Assembly (NCBI GenBank): GCA_964369685.1
Contig: CAYJFB010000034.1
Location: forward strand, 1 to 16,587
DNA from: Avidesulfovibrio sp964369685
GTDB taxonomy: Bacteria; Desulfobacterota; Desulfovibrionia; Desulfovibrionales; Desulfovibrionaceae
Length of the DNA: 16,587 bases
Direction: 5' to 3'
Shown: piece after piece, positions 1 to 7,393 of the stretch
Layout: each line of letters starts with the position of its first letter
How positions within the stretch are numbered: the stretch's first letter is position 1
Program-made: the position numbers and the translations under genes
The notes under the pieces: model-generated
Databases searched by the model: none
Seen by the model: only the letters and a program-made list of their open reading frames with translations
Told to the model about the DNA's origin: nothing

Positions 1-30
1 GAACCCGACGCCTATGACGAAGACATCTAA
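1..30 (+). CDS. 3' end of an upstream gene (partial)
   Basis: Frame 1 reads EPDAYDEDI and then TAA, an acidic tail like the disordered C-terminus of many bacterial proteins. The stop is followed within about 10 nt by a T-rich run and a G/C hairpin, the same arrangement as after the stop codons of purM and the proline-rich gene. This placement is the main reason to believe the codons are real. Nine residues are too few to assign a family. The DEDI ending loosely recalls SSB tails but lacks their final Pro-Phe, so no function is claimed. Confidence 0.4.
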   Translation, partial: EPDAYDEDI

Positions 31-40
31 AAATGCACGT

Positions 41-131
41 TTCTTTTTTCTGGGGAGCACAGCCCCCCAGACCCCCTTGTGCCTGCGGCATACAAACACT
101 GCGTAGCAGTGTTTGTATGCCGCAGGTCAAG
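41..131 (+). repeat. Composite intergenic element, copy 1 (two hairpins)
   Basis: A T-rich run (41-49) leads into a first hairpin (CTGGGG 50-55 with CCCCAG 65-70) and a second C-run (72-76). Then comes a perfect 21-bp inverted repeat, 82-102 against 106-126, with a 3-nt GTA loop, extended by CTTG 76-79 with CAAG 128-131. The second hairpin contains CTGCGGCATA (83-92), which recurs in the element between purM and uvrB on the other strand. There is no U-tract after either stem, so it is not a textbook intrinsic terminator. Its place after a probable stop codon suggests transcript-end formation or stabilisation, or a dispersed palindromic repeat. Confidence 0.75.
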
Positions 132-208
132 TTGCTTTGAAAGTCTTTTAACCAAAAAAAACGACAACTATGAAAAAGAGTTATAAAAAATAAAAAAGGA
201 CACAAAAC

Positions 209-907
209 ATGCACATCATTGCACGAGTACACAGCGATTATAGCTGTAAATTCGGTATTCCGCGTCAAAGTGGAATCATAAAAGAAGTGCAAGGAAAAAT
301 TGTTTTTGAAAAGGCGTTTCGCAATCCCGATATATTGCGTGGTTTAGAAGAGTTCTCACACCTTTGGCTCATCTGGCAATTTTCAGAACACATAAATAAT
401 ACTTGGTCACCCACTGTCCGTCCTCCACGCTTGGGTGGCAATCAACGTGTCGGTGTTTTTGCTTCACGTGCACCATTCAGACCCAATCCTATAGGACTTT
501 CGGTTGTACGCCTCGAAAACATTGTTTTACACAGTCCCGACGGCCCCCTTATTTATGTTTCAGGTTTAGATCTCTTAGACAACACACCGCTTTTTGACCT
601 CAAACCCTATATCCCATATACAGATTCAATAACAGATGCCACTGGCGGTTATGCCGCACAAACACCAACAAGCCCACTCACAGTCAATATCCCCCAAGAA
701 CTCCTCAAACAAATCCCTGAAGAAAAACAACAAACATTATATGCGCTGTTGGCACACGACCCTCGCCCCTCATACAAAAATAACACTGAAAAGAATGTCA
801 CACAAATATATCGATTTGAATTTGCCGGATTACACATTGCATTCACCGTACAGCAGACACAGTTAACAGTACAAACAATCACAAAAATGTCCACAAAAAA
901 AATATGA
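209..907 (+). CDS. trmO: tRNA (N6-threonylcarbamoyladenosine37-N6)-methyltransferase TrmO
   Basis: TrmO (TsaA/YaeB family) methylates N6-threonylcarbamoyladenosine at position 37 of ANN-decoding tRNAs using S-adenosylmethionine and acts in the cytoplasm. At 232 residues it is close to the E. coli length. Visible family signatures are FGIPRQSG (15-22), VFASRAPFRPNPIGLS (83-98, the SAM-binding loop), a D-LLDNTPLFDLKPY block (121-133) and DPRPSY (184-189) in the C-terminal domain. The ATG at 209 has AAGGA at 196-200 as its ribosome binding site. It appears monocistronic: the composite element lies upstream and 164 nt separate it from the next gene. No oddity is seen. The family assignment is secure, but the activity rests on homology. 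Confidence 0.95.
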   Translation: MHIIARVHSDYSCKFGIPRQSGIIKEVQGKIVFEKAFRNPDILRGLEEFSHLWLIWQFSEHINNTWSPTVRPPRLGGNQRVGVFASRAPFRPNPIGLSVVRLENIVLHSPDGPLIYVSGLDLLDNTPLFDLKPYIPYTDSITDATGGYAAQTPTSPLTVNIPQELLKQIPEEKQQTLYALLAHDPRPSYKNNTEKNVTQIYRFEFAGLHIAFTVQQTQLTVQTITKMSTKKI

Positions 908-972
908 CAAACTGTTTACTTTATTATAACAAATAGTAAAAATGTATATATAAAAGCAAAAAAAAAACTGTC

Positions 973-1001
973 CAAGATATTTCATCTTTGTCTTGTTTTT
1001 T
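973..1001 (+). terminator. Weak A/T-rich terminator candidate after trmO
   Basis: AAGAT (974-978) can pair with ATCTT (984-988), or CAAGA (973-977) with TCTTG (991-995), followed by six T (996-1001). The stem has few G-C pairs, so the call is tentative. It is the only hairpin plus T-run seen between trmO and the next gene. Confidence 0.3.
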
Positions 1002-1002
1002 A

Positions 1003-1031
1003 TTGCAAACTATTCTACTATGATTTATGTT
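1003..1031 (+). promoter_or_regulatory. Possible sigma70-type promoter of the PAS-GAF-GGDEF-EAL gene
   Basis: TTGCAA (1003-1008) and TATGTT (1026-1031) are separated by 17 nt, each matching four of six consensus positions. They lie about 40 nt upstream of the ATG at 1072. In such A/T-rich DNA a match like this can arise by chance. Confidence 0.3.
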
Positions 1032-1071
1032 TTGTCTAGTGTGATATTATTGACTGCGCAGGAGTGTTCTT

Positions 1072-3624
1072 ATGAATTACAAGGATCTTTCAACCATCGC
1101 AATGGATAATATTGATTTTATTTGCTATATCTCTGATCTGAAAACATATAAAATTCTTTACCTAAACAAAACAGCGAAAAAAATCTTCGATTTTCATGAC
1201 GATACATCATATAAAAATATGCACTGCCATACAATCATGTATGGCTTTGATACCCCATGTCCTTTCTGCAATAATGATCAACTGACATGGGATAAACAAA
1301 TCGTCTTAGAAAAAAAATTATTCAAAAATAATAAAGATTACTCATTTCAAAGCACTCTCATTAACATTGGCGGTACCCCTGCAAAATTGACCATGGCCTT
1401 TGATATTTCAAAACTGCTCGGTCAACTCAATTCGCTTGAAGAAAAACTCTCGCTTGAAGAAACCCTCTTGTCATGTATTCAAACATTCATGAACGATGAC
1501 AATATAGATATTGCAATCACAAAACTCTTGGCTATCATAGGCACATTTTATCAGGCAGATAGGGCTTCTTTATTTAGTGTCGATTTCAAGGCAAACAATA
1601 TTTTTCATACCTATGAGTGGAGCCTCACGCCTGAGCACTCAATAAGTGCACAAAAACCAACCATAGAACTGAAACACCTTTCTGAACTATTCAAAACTTT
1701 TGAAGAAAAAGGTGAATTGTATATAGCAGACATTCATAAAGAACTGCAATCAAATACACGATTATATCAAGTACTCAATCTGGCACAAGTCAATTCAGTC
1801 ATTCTTGTACCGCTTTATATAAATAATATTCTGACATTTTTTATAGGTATTGATAATCCTCAGCAAAATATGAATAATTTTACGTTACTCCATTCTGTCG
1901 TGCTCTTCATCAATGAAGAAATAAAAAAACGACGTATTATTGAAGAATTAGAATACCTTTCATATATCGACAACCTGACAGGACTCTATAATAGAAACAA
2001 ATATCTAATCCGTTTGGAAGAATTGAAAACACAACCACTCGACTCTGTCGGCGTTATCCATGCCGATGCAAACGCATTGAAAAGAGTCAATGATTTGTAT
2101 GGCGTTCAACACGGTGACAGTATGTTAAAAAATATTGCCCAAACCCTTTCACAATTTATTCCAAACGAATTGTATCGTATTGCAGGTGATGAATTCATCG
2201 GCTTTTGTATAAATATCAGCCAAGAAGAATTTGAAACAATCGTGCAAACTATTCGTAAAGAATATGCGACAAATATTGATAGTCCCTTTTCTGTCGGTGC
2301 TGTTTGGCAAGATAAAAAAATTAATATTCCGCTTGCTGTGATGCAATCCGGTGAGATCATGTTGGCTGAAAAACAAGAATACTACAAAAAAATCTCTCCT
2401 GACAGCGTGCAATACAATTCTCACTCCGGTGAAAACATTTTGCGTGAAATCCATGATGGACGCTACAACATATATTTACAACCCAAAGTGGATCTCAAAA
2501 ATGGTCTTATCGTTGGTGCTGAAGCCCTCATCAGAAAATTTGACAACCACGGTAAACCCATTTCACCGGATCAATTTGTGCCGCTGTATGAACATGAGGG
2601 AACTATACGCTATATTGATTTTTTTGTTTTTGAAACCGTCTGTCTCTTATTGCAACAATTAATCAAAGAACAACGTCCGTTAAAAATTGCCGTCAATTTT
2701 TCACGTGTGACCTTTATGGCATACGATTTACTCGATGAACTCATCAAAATCTGTGCAACATACTCTGTTCCTCATGAATACATAAAAATTGAAATTACTG
2801 AAAGTATTGATAAAATGGATTTTGATTTTTTTGCAAAAAAACTTTCAGCCATCCATCACGCCGGATTCGATGTGTCATTGGATGATTTCGGAGCAAAACA
2901 CTCCAATTTGATGATGCTCTCACGAGCCGAATTTACAGAAGTCAAAATAGACAAAGGACTGATTGATAACATTGTTAGCAGTGCCAATAACAGAACCATT
3001 ATCCGAAACATTATAAAAATTATTAAAGAACTCGGAACATCTGTGTGTGTTGCAGAAGGGATTGAAACAAAAGAACAAAAAGAAATTCTACAAGAACAAG
3101 GTTGCACCTACGGTCAAGGATACTATTTTTATAAACCGTTACCGATTGACGAATTCCTTAATGTATATCAAAAAAATGAACGACAAGAAATTTTTATATT
3201 GAACTCTGTCACGTCCGAAGCCTTACAGAAATATACTCTTCCGGACAATTTGATCATAGCAGCTCTTGAATCCATGCCTTTTGGTATGAATGTCTGGAAC
3301 CATAAACTTGAAAGTGTGTTGTGCAATCAAAAAGTTGTAGAACTGTTTGAGCTCAGCTCAAAAGAAGAATATCTGACAAACTTTTCACATTTGTCTCCTG
3401 AATTTCAACCTGACGGCACCCCTACAAGTGAAGCGGTATTATATTATATGAATGAAGCTCGTTACAACGGTTTTGTTGAGTTTCCATGGATGCACTGTAA
3501 ACTCAACGGTGAAGAGATACCAACAGAAATAACTTTGTGTAAGCTTGATGTAAAAAATGAAGAAGGAGAAGCGTTTATCGTTGGTTATACACGAGACTTA
3601 CGTCCAAACAATAAAAACAAGTAA
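1072..3624 (+). CDS. PAS-GAF-GGDEF-EAL-PAS cyclic-di-GMP signalling protein
   Basis: An 850-residue cytoplasmic signalling protein with no membrane segment. Domains in order: PAS-like (about 1-115) with Cys52 and CPFC (63-66); GAF (about 130-283); GGDEF (about 295-450); EAL (about 455-705); and a second PAS-like domain (about 727-846). The GGDEF motif is AGDEF (371-375). Asp332 and Asp373-Glu374 are kept, and no RxxD inhibitory site precedes the motif (aligned residues FIPN). The EAL domain retains EAL (484-486), Asn542, Glu577, Asp604-Asp605, Lys625 and Glu662, so phosphodiesterase activity is likely. Loop 6 reads DDFGAKHSNL rather than the common DDFGTGYSSL. Cyclase activity is possible but uncertain. 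The ATG at 1072 follows AGGAG at 1060-1064. The signal sensed is unknown. The gene stands alone, so no partner can be named. Confidence 0.9.
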   Translation: MNYKDLSTIAMDNIDFICYISDLKTYKILYLNKTAKKIFDFHDDTSYKNMHCHTIMYGFDTPCPFCNNDQLTWDKQIVLEKKLFKNNKDYSFQSTLINIGGTPAKLTMAFDISKLLGQLNSLEEKLSLEETLLSCIQTFMNDDNIDIAITKLLAIIGTFYQADRASLFSVDFKANNIFHTYEWSLTPEHSISAQKPTIELKHLSELFKTFEEKGELYIADIHKELQSNTRLYQVLNLAQVNSVILVPLYINNILTFFIGIDNPQQNMNNFTLLHSVVLFINEEIKKRRIIEELEYLSYIDNLTGLYNRNKYLIRLEELKTQPLDSVGVIHADANALKRVNDLYGVQHGDSMLKNIAQTLSQFIPNELYRIAGDEFIGFCINISQEEFETIVQTIRKEYATNIDSPFSVGAVWQDKKINIPLAVMQSGEIMLAEKQEYYKKISPDSVQYNSHSGENILREIHDGRYNIYLQPKVDLKNGLIVGAEALIRKFDNHGKPISPDQFVPLYEHEGTIRYIDFFVFETVCLLLQQLIKEQRPLKIAVNFSRVTFMAYDLLDELIKICATYSVPHEYIKIEITESIDKMDFDFFAKKLSAIHHAGFDVSLDDFGAKHSNLMMLSRAEFTEVKIDKGLIDNIVSSANNRTIIRNIIKIIKELGTSVCVAEGIETKEQKEILQEQGCTYGQGYYFYKPLPIDEFLNVYQKNERQEIFILNSVTSEALQKYTLPDNLIIAALESMPFGMNVWNHKLESVLCNQKVVELFELSSKEEYLTNFSHLSPEFQPDGTPTSEAVLYYMNEARYNGFVEFPWMHCKLNGEEIPTEITLCKLDVKNEEGEAFIVGYTRDLRPNNKNK

Positions 3625-3637
3625 TAAACGACATGAT

Positions 3638-3731
3638 GTTTAGAGCATAAATATTGTTCATAAAAAATCGTTTTGACCTGTACAATCACATTCTATCATT
3701 CAAAGACAAAACAAATGATTATGCTCCAAAC
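3638..3731 (-). terminator. Nested inverted repeat between convergent genes, probable transcript end
   Basis: Arms 3638-3655 and 3714-3731 match at 15 of 18 positions as an inverted repeat. In the core 13 positions the single mismatch becomes a G-U pair in the - strand RNA but an A-C mismatch in the + strand RNA, favouring - strand transcription. Inside it, GTTTTG/CAAAAC (3670-3675 with 3707-3712) is followed on the - strand by GATTTTTT, a weak intrinsic terminator for uvrB-DUF3861. The element could also be a small palindromic repeat. The terminator function is inferred. Confidence 0.4.
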
Positions 3732-3743
3732 AATAAAACCAAA

Positions 3744-4034
3744 CTAGCTTTTTTTACCTTTGACTTCCTTCATAATTTCAGAAAGGTGTGGTAAGATTTC
3801 CGAATAAGGCGACTCATTTTTATGGCGTAAAACCACTTCAGCAAACAATTTAAGCCCCATGCCAAAGGCGGCGGCATTGTCAGATGCTATATTGCCCTGA
3901 TTTTGTAAACGTTCAATAATAGCAAAAAGATCTTCATGTAATTCTGCGTCAAAGATGAGCGCGTCTTGGTTTGGCGTATTGCCTTCAGCGTCTTGAAGAT
4001 ATTCACAACGAATACGATATAAATGATTTTTCAT
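3744..4034 (-). CDS. DUF3861 family small protein
   Basis: A 96-residue soluble protein that I recognise as the DUF3861 family from the opening NHLYRIRCEYLQDAEG and the AAAFGMGLKLFAEVVL helix followed by a short C-terminal helix. No biochemical function is established for the family to my knowledge. The start is set at the ATG at 4032-4034, because GGAGGA (4042-4047 on the complement) sits about 7 nt upstream. A longer reading begins at an in-frame ATG that overlaps this ribosome binding site and is unlikely. It lies 50 nt downstream of uvrB on the same strand without a visible terminator between, so cotranscription is plausible. The adjacent nested inverted repeat probably ends the transcript. 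Confidence 0.8.
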   Translation of the reverse strand: MKNHLYRIRCEYLQDAEGNTPNQDALIFDAELHEDLFAIIERLQNQGNIASDNAAAFGMGLKLFAEVVLRHKNESPYSEILPHLSEIMKEVKGKKS

Positions 4035-4084
4035 ACAAAAATCCTCCATACAGTTATTGGGTAGACTTCAGAGAGTCATGATAT

Positions 4085-6124
4085 CTAAAAAAGAAAAAAA
4101 CTTTCACGCAATTGGCGAACTCTGTCGCGCAAGCTTGCAGCTTTTTCAAATTCTAGAGCGTATGCAGCCGTTTTCATTTCTTTTTCAAGCTGTTTAATGA
4201 CTTGTGTAACATTCTCTGCCGTAACCTGTGGTTCATTGCTTTGTTGTTCAGGCGCACCCCGTTTGCGTTTGCCTTTTGATGTTTTCGTATCGCTATAAAG
4301 ACTGTCAAACACCGAATGCATAGATTTTATAATCGTTTTGGGAACAATATTGTGTTCTGCATTCCAAGCTTCTTGTTTTGTTCTGCGGCGTGCCGTTTCA
4401 TCCATTGCTGCACGCATAGAACGTGTAATACTGTCAGCATAGAGCAACACCTGACCGGAAACATTGCGTGCCGCACGACCAAATGTTTGAATCAAGGCTC
4501 CCGTAGAACGTAAAAAACCTTCTTTATCTGCATCAAGTAATGCTACAAGCGACACTTCAGGAATATCAAGCCCCTCTCGAAGCAAATTGATACCGACAAG
4601 CACATCAAAATCACCGTTGCGTAAAGCTTTAATAATGGCCATCCGTTCTAATGTTTCAATATCTGAATGCAAATAACGTGTCCGAACCTCCATGTTATTG
4701 AGGTATTCTGTCAAATCTTCTGCCATACGCTTCGTCAATGTGGTCACGAGCACTCGTTGATTGTTTTTGGCACGGATTCGACATTCACCAAGTAAATCTT
4801 CAATTTGTCCTTTTGTCTGTCGAACAGTTACCAACGGATCAAGCAACCCTGTGGGGCGAATAATTTGTTCGGCAACAAGACCTTGTGCACGCTCAAGTTC
4901 CCACCCTCCGGGCGTGGCCGAAACATATACACATTGATTGAGGCGCGATAAAAATTCATCAAACGTCAACGGACGGTTATCCAATGCCGAAGGCAAACGA
5001 AATCCAAAATCTACAAGTGTTTGTTTTCGTGAACGATCACCTTTAAACATGCCGCCAACTTGAGGAATGCTTATGTGTGATTCATCGGCAAAGAGCACAA
5101 AATCATCAGGAAAATAATCAAGCAAACAGGATGGTGGTTCATTTGCTTGTCGTCCGTCGAGGTGTCGTGAGTAATTTTCAATACCGTTACAATAGCCGAG
5201 TTCTTCCATCATCTCCAAATCAAGTTGCGTGCGTTGTTCAAGGCGTTGCGCTTCGACAAGTTTATTTTCAGTCTGCAATAAACGTAAAGATTCACCAAGT
5301 TCATCACGAATATCACTCATGGCTCGAGTCAGATTCTCTCTGTCTGAAACATAGTGACTTGCAGGATAGATAACAGTTTTACCCACATTACCAAGAATAT
5401 TTCCTGTTAATGGATCAATTTCACGCACAGCTTCGAGTTCATCGCCAAAAAACTCAAGACGCAAAGCGCGTTCGTGTTCATAAGCAGGAATGATTTCAAG
5501 CACATCACCACGTACTCTAAAGGTGCCTCTATGAAAATCGATATCGTTGCGCTCGTATTGCACTTCGATCAATTTCGTGATGATACTATCGAGACTGATG
5601 CGTTGTCCTTGCTCTACGGGAATAATTAATTTTGCATAATATTCCGGAGAACCTAAGCCATAAATACACGAAACAGAAGCCACAATAATCACATCACGCC
5701 GTGTGAGTAAAGCGTGTGTGGCTGCATGACGCAATTTATCAATATCGTCATTGATAGCGGAATCTTTTTCGATATACGTATCAGAGGCAGGCACGTAGGC
5801 TTCAGGTTGGTAATAATCATAATAGCTGACAAAATATTCAACCGCGTTTTCAGGAAAAAGTTCACGAAATTCATTATATAACTGTGCTGCCAACGTTTTA
5901 TTTGGTGCAAGAACCAAGGCTGGACGATTGACTGCCGCGATGGTATTCGCCATGGTAAAGGTCTTTCCCGATCCCGTAACACCAAGAAGTACCTGATCTT
6001 TGACACCTTCAAGGATGTTGTCGGCAATCTGCTTAATGGCTGTGGGCTGGTCACCCGTTGGGGTGTAGGCTGTACGTAATGTAAACTGTGGTTTTTGTGT
6101 TTTATCGGGCTTTATGTTCTCCAA
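4085..6124 (-). CDS. uvrB: UvrABC system protein B
   Basis: UvrB verifies DNA damage delivered by UvrA, opens the helix with its beta-hairpin and recruits UvrC for dual incision in nucleotide excision repair. The 679-residue sequence shows Walker A GVTGSGKT (48-55), the aromatic beta-hairpin YYDYYQPEAYVP (101-112), the DESH helicase box, SATPGGWEL, GINLLREGLDIPEVSLVALL, IQTFGRAARN (helicase motif VI, usually IQTIGRAARN) and a C-terminal UVR motif ending LEFEKAASLRDRVRQL. The start is TTG at 6122-6124: an in-frame stop lies two codons upstream and no ATG precedes the conserved region. The ribosome binding site is poor, so the exact start is uncertain. Upstream is purM on the same strand, separated by the second composite element, so the two may be separate transcripts. 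Confidence 0.97.
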   Translation of the reverse strand: MENIKPDKTQKPQFTLRTAYTPTGDQPTAIKQIADNILEGVKDQVLLGVTGSGKTFTMANTIAAVNRPALVLAPNKTLAAQLYNEFRELFPENAVEYFVSYYDYYQPEAYVPASDTYIEKDSAINDDIDKLRHAATHALLTRRDVIIVASVSCIYGLGSPEYYAKLIIPVEQGQRISLDSIITKLIEVQYERNDIDFHRGTFRVRGDVLEIIPAYEHERALRLEFFGDELEAVREIDPLTGNILGNVGKTVIYPASHYVSDRENLTRAMSDIRDELGESLRLLQTENKLVEAQRLEQRTQLDLEMMEELGYCNGIENYSRHLDGRQANEPPSCLLDYFPDDFVLFADESHISIPQVGGMFKGDRSRKQTLVDFGFRLPSALDNRPLTFDEFLSRLNQCVYVSATPGGWELERAQGLVAEQIIRPTGLLDPLVTVRQTKGQIEDLLGECRIRAKNNQRVLVTTLTKRMAEDLTEYLNNMEVRTRYLHSDIETLERMAIIKALRNGDFDVLVGINLLREGLDIPEVSLVALLDADKEGFLRSTGALIQTFGRAARNVSGQVLLYADSITRSMRAAMDETARRRTKQEAWNAEHNIVPKTIIKSMHSVFDSLYSDTKTSKGKRKRGAPEQQSNEPQVTAENVTQVIKQLEKEMKTAAYALEFEKAASLRDRVRQLRESFFLF

Positions 6125-6140
6125 GACTCAGGTGCCATTT

Positions 6141-6263
6141 GGCCTGGGGAATAACACAACGCGCTTTAAATCATTGAAAAACAATTATTGAAAGGGCGTT
6201 GTGTTATGCCGCAGCGTTAAGGGAGATCGGGGGAGTGAGGCTCCCCCGAAAAAAGAAAAAAAT
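6141..6263 (-). repeat. Composite intergenic element, copy 2 (two hairpins)
   Basis: Read on the - strand directly after the purM stop: a T-rich run (6263-6249), then a perfect 8-bp hairpin CGGGGGAG/CTCCCCCG (6241-6248 with 6228-6235, 5-nt loop), then a second C-run. CTGCGGCATA follows (6214-6205), opening a long hairpin whose core arms are 6151-6167 and 6191-6207, matching at 16 of 17 positions. With two mismatches the pairing extends outward to 6144 and 6214. The order, the T-run and the CTGCGGCATA start are as in the element at 41-131. The last arm ends about 20 nt before the uvrB TTG start, so it lies in the uvrB leader or blocks readthrough from purM. Confidence 0.7.
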
Positions 6264-7319
6264 TTATGAAGCAAAGGTGATTTGCAACTGTTCTTCATCT
6301 TGTTGGCGCAAACCGACACTTCCTATAGCCCAAGCGCCAAGATTCATCGCTTTCAAACGGCTTTTGACTTCATCGGCATGTTTCGGATCGACAATAAAAA
6401 TATAACCGATACCACAGTTAAAAATTTGTAACATTTCTTCCCATGTGAGATCGCCTTCTTTTCGCAACCATTCAAAAACAGGAGGAATATCCCAAGAACC
6501 AAATTGTACATTAGCTGTAACGGCGTTTGGCAAGACACGCGGAATATTATCATAAAAGCCGCCGCCTGTGATATGATTCATACCGTTTACAGGAAGATCG
6601 CGCATAATATTGCGTACAGCTTCGGCATAAATTCTTGTTGGCGCAAGAAGGGTTTCCGCAACAGTTTGCTCACTGCCGGGCAGTATATCGGTTGGCTTGA
6701 GGCCACTTTTTTGTAACAACTTACGCACCAAGCTGTAGCCGTTTGAGTGCACACCCGATGAAGCTACACCGATGAGAACGTCTCCCACACGAATAGACGA
6801 ACCGTCGACAATTTTTGCATTATCAACAAGGCCGACGCAAAAACCGGCCAGATCGTAATCGCCTGCAGCATACATATCAGGCATTTCTGCTGTTTCTCCG
6901 CCAAGCAACGCACAGCTTGATTGTTTACAGCCATCGGCAATACCTGCTATAATCTGTGCAGCATTGTCAACATCCAGAGTACCTGTTGCAAAATAATCAA
7001 GAAAAAAAAGCGGCTTAGCACCTTGCACAAGAATATCGTTGACACTCATTGCCACAAGATCAATACCAATGGTATCGTGTTTGTTAAAGGCCACGGCAAG
7101 TTTCAGTTTTGTACCAACACCATCGGTTGAGGCTACCAAAATCGGACTTTGCATGCCTGCAAGATCGGGTTTAAAAAGCCCACCAAAGCCACCTATATCT
7201 GACAGAACTCCGTTGATATGGGTTTTGGCAACAATGGACGGAAGGCGTGACACCAAAGAATTACCGGCATTGATATTTACTCCGGCTTCGGTGTACGCTT
7301 TGGCACGACTATCGGACAT
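6264..7319 (-). CDS. purM: Phosphoribosylformylglycinamidine cyclo-ligase (AIR synthetase)
   Basis: PurM closes formylglycinamidine ribonucleotide to 5-aminoimidazole ribonucleotide using ATP, the fifth step of de novo purine synthesis, in the cytoplasm. The 351-residue protein carries DGVGTK (66-71), MSVNDILVQGA (91-101), LFFLDYFATG, GGETAEMP (140-147) and GVHSNGYSLV, all characteristic of PurM. The start is the ATG at 7317-7319, preceded with 6-nt spacing by AGGAGG (7326-7331 on the complement). A TTG two codons earlier is unlikely because it touches that site. It is divergent from the proline-rich gene, with only 74 nt between starts. No purN is adjacent. The composite element follows its stop. 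Confidence 0.97.
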   Translation of the reverse strand: MSDSRAKAYTEAGVNINAGNSLVSRLPSIVAKTHINGVLSDIGGFGGLFKPDLAGMQSPILVASTDGVGTKLKLAVAFNKHDTIGIDLVAMSVNDILVQGAKPLFFLDYFATGTLDVDNAAQIIAGIADGCKQSSCALLGGETAEMPDMYAAGDYDLAGFCVGLVDNAKIVDGSSIRVGDVLIGVASSGVHSNGYSLVRKLLQKSGLKPTDILPGSEQTVAETLLAPTRIYAEAVRNIMRDLPVNGMNHITGGGFYDNIPRVLPNAVTANVQFGSWDIPPVFEWLRKEGDLTWEEMLQIFNCGIGYIFIVDPKHADEVKSRLKAMNLGAWAIGSVGLRQQDEEQLQITFAS

Positions 7320-7354
7320 CAGCAACCTCCTGCACTATGTTGTTCGATGAAAAA

Positions 7355-7383
7355 AGGATAGTCGTTTCTTCCTTTCAACGCAA
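7355..7383 (-). promoter_or_regulatory. Possible purM promoter
   Basis: On the - strand, TTGCGT (7383-7378) and TATCCT (7360-7355) are spaced by 17 nt and sit upstream of the purM AGGAGG. The matches are weak (three and four of six), and the 74-nt divergent gap must also hold the promoter for the opposite gene. Low confidence. Confidence 0.22.
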
Positions 7384-7393
7384 GAGGCAAAAC

